DNA of 18,885 nucleotides from JANMZR01 sp031383555 (GTDB taxonomy: Bacteria; Bacteroidota; Bacteroidia; Cytophagales; Spirosomataceae): assembly GCA_031383555.1 (NCBI GenBank), contig JANMZR010000291.1, forward strand, positions 1 to 18,885. Reading direction: 5' to 3'. A program made the position numbers and the translations under genes. The notes below the pieces were generated by a model. It saw only the letters and a program-made list of their open reading frames with translations, searched no databases and was not told where the DNA came from. This document shows positions 6,336-13,474 of the stretch, piece by piece. Within the stretch, counting starts at the first letter, position 1; each line of letters begins with the position of its first letter.

Positions 6336-7714
6336 CTAAAAGACTTAAATATGCCGTTGCCAATTACAAATACCATTAGGCCTAAAAGTATAAAAGTACC
6401 CACAGCTTGTGCTCGCTCCATGAATTTTTCTGATGGCGCCTTACCCACTATCATTTCATAAAGGAGGAATAGAGCATGACCCCCATCCAATGCTGGGATA
6501 GGGAGCATATTCATAAAGGCCAAAGCCATTGATAATAAACCAGTTAAGGTCCAAAACCGGTTCCAATCCCATTCTGATCCGTACATTTGAGCAATTTCTA
6601 TTGGACCCGAAAGCGCTTTATCGGCACGAACTTTGCCTGAAAATATTTTCCCAAAACCTTTAATATTATCTGTAATTACGCCAAATGCTCTTGATGTTCC
6701 TTTAGAAATTGACTCCGAAAGGGTTAAATCTTCATGAATAGGCTTTAAGTATTTATCAGTAATTTTTGCATTAAAACCAATTTGACCCGACTGGCCAATT
6801 GTTATCATCACTGAGTCCGTTTTGCCTGCTCTTTCGTATAAAAGATTCACTTTTTTACCTTTGTTGGCAATGGCAAGCTCCTTAAATTCATGATAATACT
6901 CGGTTTTTTGTCCATTTATAGCCAACATTTTATCGCCTTCTTTCAAACCAGCTTTAACTGCTGGCGAAATCGCATCTTCCCTATTTTTTGAGGTTTGTAA
7001 AGATGGTGCGATTTTACCGATTTCAAAGTGAAACATATTGTCCACAAATTCCGATTTGTTATCAGCCAATTTGTTCAAGAAATCACTTGGAAGATTAAAA
7101 TCAACCGTTTTACCTTCACGCTCAACAGTAAATTTTGTGTTATCGCCCATCAAAACATCTGAACTTCGTAAATCTTCAAACTTTTTAAGTTCAGCACCAT
7201 TCACTTTCAATATTTTATCGCCCGTTTTAAAACCTGCATATTTACCTAATTCGTAAGCTACAATTCCACGTTTGTTTACAGCACTCATGGGTGTATAATT
7301 TTCACCATTGCTTTTAGTAAGGCAAATAAATATGAATACACCCAATATCACGTTCACAATCACTCCTCCCAGCATCACTATCATTCGTTGCCAAGCAGGC
7401 TTTGCACGGAACTCCCAAGGCTCTGGTGTAGTGGCAAGGTCCTTGGCTTCTTGCGTTTCGTCAATCATACCAGCTATGCTCACATAACCTCCTAAAGGAA
7501 ACCAACCCAAGCCATATTCAGTATCACCCACTTTTTTCTTAAAAAGCGAAAAATTCATTACATTAGGCAATGGGAAAAGAAAATCGAAGAATAGGTAAAA
7601 TTTATGTACCCGCATGCCAAACCATTTGGCAGTGATAAAATGACCGAACTCGTGTAAGCTTACTAAAATCGACAGCCCTAATATTAGCTGCGCTACCATG
7701 ATAAAAGTTTCCAT
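6332..7714 (-). CDS. rseP: RIP metalloprotease RseP (site-2 protease)
   Basis: This zinc intramembrane protease cuts membrane-anchored anti-sigma factors and remnant signal peptides in the inner membrane. The 460-aa protein has the first catalytic motif HEFGH at 21-25 in the first membrane helix, a membrane segment around 111-132 (MIVMLGGVIVNVILGVFIFI), two PDZ domains (about 150-210, with GFKTGDKILKVNG, and about 245-305, with GLKEGDKMLAINGQ), and the second zinc-ligand region NMLPIPALDGGH (402-413) with D410 as ligand, followed by a final membrane helix near 434-456. The length is typical. It lies 65 bp downstream of dxr on the same strand, an arrangement seen in many bacteria, and both are likely on one transcript. 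A strong terminator follows 60 nt after its stop. Confidence 0.96.
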   Translation of the reverse strand: METFIMVAQLILGLSILVSLHEFGHFITAKWFGMRVHKFYLFFDFLFPLPNVMNFSLFKKKVGDTEYGLGWFPLGGYVSIAGMIDETQEAKDLATTPEPWEFRAKPAWQRMIVMLGGVIVNVILGVFIFICLTKSNGENYTPMSAVNKRGIVAYELGKYAGFKTGDKILKVNGAELKKFEDLRSSDVLMGDNTKFTVEREGKTVDFNLPSDFLNKLADNKSEFVDNMFHFEIGKIAPSLQTSKNREDAISPAVKAGLKEGDKMLAINGQKTEYYHEFKELAIANKGKKVNLLYERAGKTDSVMITIGQSGQIGFNAKITDKYLKPIHEDLTLSESISKGTSRAFGVITDNIKGFGKIFSGKVRADKALSGPIEIAQMYGSEWDWNRFWTLTGLLSMALAFMNMLPIPALDGGHALFLLYEMIVGKAPSEKFMERAQAVGTFILLGLMVFVIGNGIFKSFS

Positions 7715-7779
7715 TGATTGTGTTTAAAGCCCCTATAAATACCCTTGATAGAATATTAATGGCTTGATTCTGTTTTATT

Positions 7780-8943
7780 TTAATATTTATTTAAAAATTC
7801 TTTCGCCAATTTCCTTGCTTCTTTATCTGATTCAATATAATCGGCAATGTTAGGCTTTTGAACAAACGCAGTTTTTTGCAAAGTATTTTCAATTAAATCG
7901 CTCATTTGCAAAAAGCCAATTTTATCTGCCAAAAAAGCCTCAACTGCCACCTCATTGGCTGCATTTAACACACAAGGTTGGTTGCCACCTTTGGCCAAAG
8001 CGTTGAAAGCAAGTTGCAAGTTACGAAATGTTTTGTAATCGGGCTGTTCAAAAGTGAGGGACGGATGATTTAAGAAGCTAAACCGTGGAAAATCGGATGT
8101 GATGCGCTGTGGATAAGCCAAAGCATACTGAATGGGCAACTTCATATCGGGCAAGCCCATTTGCGCTTTCATGCTGCCATCGGTAAACTGCACAATTGAA
8201 TGTATAATCGACTGAGGGTGAACCACTACCTCAATTTGAGAGGCCGTTAAATCAAAAAGCCATTTGGCCTCAATTACCTCCAAGCCTTTGTTCATCAAAC
8301 TAGCCGAATCGATAGTGATTTTCGCTCCCATGACCCAGTTGGGGTGTTTAAGGGCTTGGGCTTTAGTTACTTTTAAAAGTTCTTCTTTTTTCCAACCACG
8401 AAAAGGACCACCTGAAGCGGTGAGAATAATTTTTTCAATCGGATTGGTTTCCTCCCCTACCAAACATTGGAAAATCGCCGAATGTTCGGAATCCACTGGG
8501 AGGATTTTCACACCATATTTTTTGGCTAATTCGGTAATAATTTCGCCTGCCACCACCAAAGTTTCTTTGTTTGCCAAAGCAATATCTTTACCTGCTTCAA
8601 TGGCTTTTATGGTCGGCATGAGGCCAACATAGCCCACCAATGCAGTTAAAACGATATCAATTTCAGGGTCTTGCACAATTTCTGAAATTGCTTCATTACC
8701 AGCATAAACCTTTATGTATAAATGACTTAGGGCAGAATTTACTTTATCGAAAAGGGCTTCATTGGCAATTACCACCGTTTTTGGGCGAAATTGAATGGCT
8801 TGCTTAATGAGTAAATCGGCATTGTTTTGGGCGGTAAGTACCTTTACTCCAAATAAATTTGGATTGGCCATTACCACCTCAAGTGCCTGTGTACCTATGC
8901 TGCCTGTGGAGCCGAGTAAGGCTATGTTTTTAATTTTTGTCAA
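7780..8943 (-). CDS. dxr: 1-deoxy-D-xylulose-5-phosphate reductoisomerase
   Basis: This enzyme converts DXP to 2-C-methyl-D-erythritol 4-phosphate with NADPH, the committed step of the MEP isoprenoid pathway, in the cytosol. The 387-aa sequence shows the NADPH-binding GSTGSIG (11-17), ANKETLV (124-130), PVDSEHSA (149-156) with metal ligands D151 and E153, the TASGGPFRGW loop (175-184), DSASLMNKGLEVIEA (212-226) with metal ligand E222, and VHPQSIIHS (241-249). It is full length and all key residues are present. It precedes rseP by 65 bp and is preceded by a small gene 98 bp upstream on the same strand. I found no clear TAnnTTTG box before its ATG. Confidence 0.97.
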   Translation of the reverse strand: MTKIKNIALLGSTGSIGTQALEVVMANPNLFGVKVLTAQNNADLLIKQAIQFRPKTVVIANEALFDKVNSALSHLYIKVYAGNEAISEIVQDPEIDIVLTALVGYVGLMPTIKAIEAGKDIALANKETLVVAGEIITELAKKYGVKILPVDSEHSAIFQCLVGEETNPIEKIILTASGGPFRGWKKEELLKVTKAQALKHPNWVMGAKITIDSASLMNKGLEVIEAKWLFDLTASQIEVVVHPQSIIHSIVQFTDGSMKAQMGLPDMKLPIQYALAYPQRITSDFPRFSFLNHPSLTFEQPDYKTFRNLQLAFNALAKGGNQPCVLNAANEVAVEAFLADKIGFLQMSDLIENTLQKTAFVQKPNIADYIESDKEARKLAKEFLNKY

Positions 8944-9041
8944 TTTGTAATTATCGAAATTTGTAATTTTTTGTCATTTCGCACTAAGTGCTGAAATCTG
9001 AAAATATTTTATTGAGGATTGTGGTTGAAAGGTGTTTTGGC

Positions 9042-9215
9042 TTATTTTTCGCTGGCCCATTTATTTATTAATTCTTTACTATAAGTTTTTGCTTCTTCAA
9101 TTGTTAATAAGCTTTTCCTATTCAAAGGTGGTGGTGCTTTTACCTTCAAAGATTTGTATTGTTCATTAGGCAAAATCATATAATTTTTATCATCAATAAT
9201 TACTTGAGACTCCAT
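9042..9215 (-). CDS. Small protein of 57 aa, function unknown (antitoxin-like N-terminus)
   Basis: On the minus strand an ATG at 9215 opens a 57-codon frame ending with TAA at 9042-9044. The product begins MESQVIIDDKNYMILPNEQY, followed by a Lys/Pro-rich patch (KVKAPPPLNRKS) and a helical, charged end (TIEEAKTYSKELINKWASEK). The start pattern, a short beta-type stretch followed by a LP-x-E-x-Y phrase, recalls small antitoxins of toxin-antitoxin loci, but no toxin gene is next to it, so this is only a resemblance. Support for being real: an A-rich leader typical of the phylum, a possible TAAATTTG box at 9242-9235, and coherent amphipathic composition in an otherwise unexplained 430-bp gap. Confidence 0.6.
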   Translation of the reverse strand: MESQVIIDDKNYMILPNEQYKSLKVKAPPPLNRKSLLTIEEAKTYSKELINKWASEK

Positions 9216-9375
9216 TTATCTTTTTTTATTTTACCAAATTTAATTAAAAATTGTGATTTATTGAAAAAGTACTTTTTCGTCTATAAAAGGTATTCTGTGT
9301 GATATGGATTAGAAAAAAATTCAGCTTTTTTTGAATTCAAAATTGTTTTATTTTTCAAAAAGAAAAATTCAGCTT
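9216..9375. other. AT-rich intergenic region with a direct repeat
   Basis: It contains a direct repeat of about 17 bp around AAAAATTCAGCTTTT (9311-9329, and 9361-9377 at the stop codon of the PQQ gene), and the 14-bp palindrome TTTTGAATTCAAAA at 9329-9342. Transcription of the PQQ gene probably ends here, although no GC-rich terminator stem is present. No gene is seen. Confidence 0.45.
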
Positions 9376-11520
9376 TTATAACGGCAAGGCAAATGCCAAA
9401 TATTTATCCCCTGATTTTGACTTTAACTTTCCACCACCACAAGCAATTACAACATATTGTTTACCAGCCACTTCATAAACTGAAGGTGAAGCATAGCCTG
9501 CAGCTGGCAACTTCACTTGCCATAAAACTTTTCCTGTAAGTCGGTCAAAAGCTCTAAATTGTTCATCTTTCGTACCAGCCATGAACAATAAACCGCCTTT
9601 TGTAACGGCTGGTCCCCCATAATTATCTGTTCCTGTTTGTGGTATCCCTTTGGCCGTCAACTCAGGATATTCACCCAATGGAACCTGCCAAGTTTTTTTA
9701 CCTGTATTCATATTAATTGCCGTTAGAGTCCCCCAAGGCGGTCGGCTAATAGGATATCCGTTGCTATCGTACCAGCGATTATAACCTGTAAAGCTGTATG
9801 GGATTATTGGCAATGATTCAGAATTATCCATATAAATAGTGTTGTTTTCTCCGGCTAAAAACTGAATAATGGCTTTGCTTTCCTTTTCATTTAACTTTGT
9901 AAAGGCAGGCATCATACCACGTCCTTTTTTAATTAGTTGTAACAAAGCTTCTTGATTATACTTTCCACTTATTTTTTGCAAACTAGGAATTGTGCCACCT
10001 TCATTGCCTTCTCCATTTGCTCCGTGGCATGAACCACAATTTGTTTTATATAATTGTTGGCCTGTAGTAGTTAAATTTTTATTCAATGGCTTTACAATCA
10101 ATGAACTATAGGCAGGATTTTCTTTTGCAGGAATATACATAATGGACTTGTCATCAACGGCAGCACCACCCCATTGTGCGCCACCGTCAGTGGCCGGAAA
10201 AAAGACCGTTCTATTTTTGCCCAATGGTATAAAAGCTTGGCCAGTGTTAGATTTCCTGACCTCATTAATTATTTCTTCTCGATTTGAAGCAAATTCGTTC
10301 ACATCTTTTTCTATAAAACTTTGTCGAGTAAATGGCTCCGGCAATGTTGGAAAAGGCTGTGTTTTTGATGTTTGTTCGCCTTCCATTTCTGAGGCTGGAA
10401 CCGGCCGCTCTTCAATTGGGAAAATAGGCTTGCCAGTTAGTCGGTCAAAAACAAACATAAAACCTTGCTTGCTCAAAACCGATACTGCATCAATTTTGAG
10501 TCCGTTATGATTTATTGTAAACAAATTAGGCGGAGCAGGAATATCTCTATCCCAAATATCGTGATGTACCGTTTGAAAATGCCAAAGACGTTTGCCGGTA
10601 TTGGCATCCAAAGCCAATAAACAATTAGCAAATAGGTTGTCGCCTTTGCGATTGCCGCCGTAAAAATCAAAAGCCGCTGAGCCAGTAGGGGCATAGAGAA
10701 TTCCTCTTTTTCGGTCAATTGCCATGCCCATCCAACTGTTAGCTCCTCCTAAATTTTGATAATTTTCCTTTTCCCAAGTTTTATAACCATATTCATTTGG
10801 GTGTGGAATGGTATGGAAGGTCCAAACCTTTTTCCCTGTTTTCACATTGTAGGCACGAATATCCCCCAATAAAGCAGTTGCACTCTCAGAAACCCTTGTT
10901 CCTACAATCAAAATATCTTTAAAAACTACCGCTGGGGTGTTTGAAATCACATAATCATCAGCACCTTTACGCCGAATGCCATCAATTAAAGCTATTTTGC
11001 CATTTTGCCCAAAACTGAGAATTGGCTTTCCTGTATCGACATGAAGCGAATATAAAAAAGCCCCAAAAGCAAAAAAAATGCGAGCTTCTTTGCCGTTCGT
11101 CCAAAAGCTTAGGCCTCTGCTAGTCATATTGAAAGTATTGTCTTTCAAATCAGTTTTCCAAAGCTCTTTACCAGTAGCTGCATTTATGGCAAATGCTTGT
11201 TGATTTGCCGAAACACCATACAGTATACCTTTAATAATCAATGGGTTACATTGCAATTGAGTATTGTTTTTTAGCGTATCAGCACCACCAGAAGAATAAC
11301 TCCATGCCAATTTTAGCTGCGAAACATTTTTTGGATTTATTTCAGAAAGAGGTGAAAAATGGTTGCAGTTATCACCACCATTATAGCTTTTCCAGTCAGT
11401 AAAGCTAGGTGTTTGCACGGTTGAAGTGAAAACCAAGAAGGTCATAACAAGACTTGCAACCAGCCATAAAATAGCTGTATTTCTATATTGCTTGTGCAAA
11501 AAAATTATTGTTTTTCTCAA
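9376..11520 (-). CDS. PQQ-dependent dehydrogenase with internal cytochrome c domain
   Basis: This 714-aa exported quinoprotein oxidises a sugar or alcohol with pyrroloquinoline quinone and should pass electrons to its own haem. Residues about 16-32 are a hydrophobic signal/anchor. Propeller blades follow, with repeated AxNxxTGKxxW phrases (near 112-121, 224-233, 304-313 and 602-611). The motif HHDIWDRDIPAP (319-330) and K351 (SKQGFMFVFDRLTG) correspond by eye to the catalytic Asp and PQQ-contacting Lys of membrane glucose dehydrogenase. A cytochrome c module sits at about 480-560, with CGSCH (495-499) and a likely axial Met in GRGMMPAF (533-540). The propeller then resumes with PPWGTLTAINMNTGKKTW, so the haem domain is inserted rather than appended. 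Substrate is not decidable; glucose-dehydrogenase-like is the nearest description. No PQQ synthesis genes are in the window, so the cofactor may be scavenged or made elsewhere. Confidence 0.9.
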   Translation of the reverse strand: MRKTIIFLHKQYRNTAILWLVASLVMTFLVFTSTVQTPSFTDWKSYNGGDNCNHFSPLSEINPKNVSQLKLAWSYSSGGADTLKNNTQLQCNPLIIKGILYGVSANQQAFAINAATGKELWKTDLKDNTFNMTSRGLSFWTNGKEARIFFAFGAFLYSLHVDTGKPILSFGQNGKIALIDGIRRKGADDYVISNTPAVVFKDILIVGTRVSESATALLGDIRAYNVKTGKKVWTFHTIPHPNEYGYKTWEKENYQNLGGANSWMGMAIDRKRGILYAPTGSAAFDFYGGNRKGDNLFANCLLALDANTGKRLWHFQTVHHDIWDRDIPAPPNLFTINHNGLKIDAVSVLSKQGFMFVFDRLTGKPIFPIEERPVPASEMEGEQTSKTQPFPTLPEPFTRQSFIEKDVNEFASNREEIINEVRKSNTGQAFIPLGKNRTVFFPATDGGAQWGGAAVDDKSIMYIPAKENPAYSSLIVKPLNKNLTTTGQQLYKTNCGSCHGANGEGNEGGTIPSLQKISGKYNQEALLQLIKKGRGMMPAFTKLNEKESKAIIQFLAGENNTIYMDNSESLPIIPYSFTGYNRWYDSNGYPISRPPWGTLTAINMNTGKKTWQVPLGEYPELTAKGIPQTGTDNYGGPAVTKGGLLFMAGTKDEQFRAFDRLTGKVLWQVKLPAAGYASPSVYEVAGKQYVVIACGGGKLKSKSGDKYLAFALPL

Positions 11521-11635
11521 AATACAACTTATTGAGCTAGATTTAACTTAGCTTTAAATTTTGAAATATAATCGTTTTGATTTACCTCAATACTTTTCAT
11601 TTTTTATATACTGTCAAATTTTCCAACCATTATGG

Positions 11636-11741
11636 CCGTGGTCAGTGTCCTCACTGACTACATATTCGGAAACAACACCTTTATCGTTTTAAGCTGCTTA
11701 ATTAATTGCCTAAATGTGGTCAGTGAGGACAATGACCACGG
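11636..11741. repeat. Paired-hairpin repeat element, copy 2
   Basis: The 106-bp element is bounded by CCGTGG (11636-11641) and CCACGG (11736-11741). The left arm is a hairpin, GTGGTCAGTG-TCCT-CACTGACTAC (11638-11661); the right arm is another, GTGGTCAGTG-AGGA-CAATGACCAC (11716-11739). The arms are near-perfect inverted copies of each other over about 28 bp with two mismatches, separated by about 52 bp. The ends and hairpin design match the element at 2616-2692, with the central stem base pair swapped (A/T here, T/A there). It lies in the 246-bp gap between the GH3 gene and the PQQ gene. Confidence 0.75.
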
Positions 11742-11766
11742 CTGAAAAAAATGAGTCAATCCTTAA

Positions 11767-13254
11767 TTACCCAATCACATCCGCTATTTTCCGATCATTG
11801 GCCAACCTAGGTAATTTATTTTGGCCGCCAAGCTTTCCTTCGCTTTTCATGTATTCAATAAATGTATTGCGTTTAACAGGTCGTATTTTTAGTTTTTGGA
11901 GAATATTTCCTCTAATAAGGTCGTCGTAATACACGTTCAGTTCACGCAATTTGTTGTCGATATCTGCGGCAAAGGTTTCTAAATCGGCTGGTGGTTGGGC
12001 AAATTCTATCAGCCATTCGTGATAAGGCAAGCCGCCTTCTTTTGGGGTCACTTGCGGGGCAACAGTAAACTCCACCAGCTCAGCTTTATCGCTTCGGCTC
12101 ATGGCATATTGCATGGCTTTTTCTACTTCTTCGCCAATTACATGCTCGCCAAACGCCGAAATAAAGTGTTTTATACGGCCAGTAACCACTATTTTATATG
12201 GATTCAAACTTACAAACCGCACCGTATCACCAATGGAATAGCCCCAAAGGCCAGCGTTGGTATTCATTATGAGGGCATAATTAACCCCAATTTTCACCTC
12301 CCCCACATGAAGCCTGCGAGGCTTAGCTTTGAAATATTCTGAAACGGGAATAAACTCATAATAAACGCCGGAGTCCAAAAGTAGCAAAAGACCTTCGTCG
12401 TTTTGACTGTCCTGATAGGCAATAAACCCTTCAGAGGCTGGATAGGTTTCAATGCTGTCGATTTTCCTGCCAATAGTATCAAACAATTTGGCACGGTAAG
12501 GCTCAAAATTGACCCCTCCATATACAAAAACTGAAAAATCAGGGAAAACATCTTTGATTTGCTTACCAGTTCGAGCTTGAATTCTATCAAAATACATCTG
12601 CACCCAAGGTGGAATGCCTGAAATCAACGACATTTCTTCCCCGATGGTTTCATCAATGATTTTATCCAATTTCTCCTCCCAATCTTCTATGCAATTGGTA
12701 TCGTAACTTGGCAGTTGATTTCCACGTAAATAACTGGGAACATGATGATTAACTATTCCTGAAAGTCTCCCAACATGTACATCATTTTTCAAAGACATTT
12801 CTGGTGAACCCGACAGAAATATCAATTTCCCCTCAACCCATTTGGTGTTTTTTGTTTCTCGAATATAGCTCAAAAGGGCATCACGAGCACTACTAATATG
12901 ATATTGAATTGAGTCTTTTGAAATGGGAATGTATTTTACCCCAGAAGTTGTGCCAGATGTTTTTGCAAAATACAAGGGCTTACCAGGCCAAAGTATATTG
13001 GGTTTGCCCTCAACTACTTGTTCAATATACGATTTCAGCCCCTCATAATCTCGCAATGGAACAGCCTCTTGGAAGTCTTGCGGATTGTGAATATGATGAA
13101 AATGGTGGTCTTTTGCAAATTGAGTATGACCAGCATCTTGCATTAAACTCTGCATCCAAAGTAATTGTGTGAGTTCGGGCCGTTGCATCCATGTACGGTT
13201 TTGGCCCAAAATTAAACTTGCAAATGGTCCTGCTATTACCGACCGAATTCCCAT
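11767..13254 (-). CDS. GH3-family acyl-adenylate/amide synthetase
   Basis: Plant GH3 proteins activate a carboxylate with ATP and join it to an amino acid; bacterial members, common in Bacteroidota, are of unknown substrate. This one is 495 aa, normal for the bacterial group. Visible motifs: FAKTSGTTSGVKYIPIS (96-112), the ATP-phosphate loop of the adenylate-forming superfamily; YPASEGFIAYQ around 304-314; the acceptor-side motif GYSIGDTVRF; and GRIKHFISAFGEHV, where the C-terminal domain begins. It is cytosolic, with no signal peptide. It is divergent from the PcrA-type helicase, with a 220-bp gap between the starts. A TACCTTTG box on the minus strand (13291-13284) lies 29 nt before the ATG. 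Confidence 0.9.
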   Translation of the reverse strand: MGIRSVIAGPFASLILGQNRTWMQRPELTQLLWMQSLMQDAGHTQFAKDHHFHHIHNPQDFQEAVPLRDYEGLKSYIEQVVEGKPNILWPGKPLYFAKTSGTTSGVKYIPISKDSIQYHISSARDALLSYIRETKNTKWVEGKLIFLSGSPEMSLKNDVHVGRLSGIVNHHVPSYLRGNQLPSYDTNCIEDWEEKLDKIIDETIGEEMSLISGIPPWVQMYFDRIQARTGKQIKDVFPDFSVFVYGGVNFEPYRAKLFDTIGRKIDSIETYPASEGFIAYQDSQNDEGLLLLLDSGVYYEFIPVSEYFKAKPRRLHVGEVKIGVNYALIMNTNAGLWGYSIGDTVRFVSLNPYKIVVTGRIKHFISAFGEHVIGEEVEKAMQYAMSRSDKAELVEFTVAPQVTPKEGGLPYHEWLIEFAQPPADLETFAADIDNKLRELNVYYDDLIRGNILQKLKIRPVKRNTFIEYMKSEGKLGGQNKLPRLANDRKIADVIG

Positions 13255-13283
13255 ATGTTGCTATTTTTTTTCTAACATTAAGA

Positions 13284-13291
13284 CAAAGGTA
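13284..13291 (-). promoter_or_regulatory. Possible -7 box (TACCTTTG) of the GH3 gene
   Basis: This matches the Bacteroidota sigma-A consensus TAnnTTTG, 29 nt before the GH3 start. I did not find a TTG at the usual -33 distance, so the call rests on the -7 box alone. Confidence 0.35.
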
Positions 13292-13442
13292 AAAAATGTA
13301 AAGCGAATCGTCGCCCGATGTAAGCGAGAAATGTCCACAGGATTCTGCGAATAAAATGTAAAAATAGCTACTGAAGGAAAATATCGTAAAAAATGAAAAA
13401 TGCAAAACTGATGTTTCAGCCAATTTTTCGGTAAAAATAAAG

Positions 13443-13450
13443 TAATTTTG
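13443..13450 (+). promoter_or_regulatory. Possible -7 box (TAATTTTG) of the helicase gene
   Basis: This matches TAnnTTTG, 24 nt before the proposed TTG start of the helicase. No clear -33 TTG is present. The placement supports a start at or after 13475, not further upstream. Confidence 0.35.
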
Positions 13451-13474
13451 TGAGCTTAAAATAAAAAAAATCCA

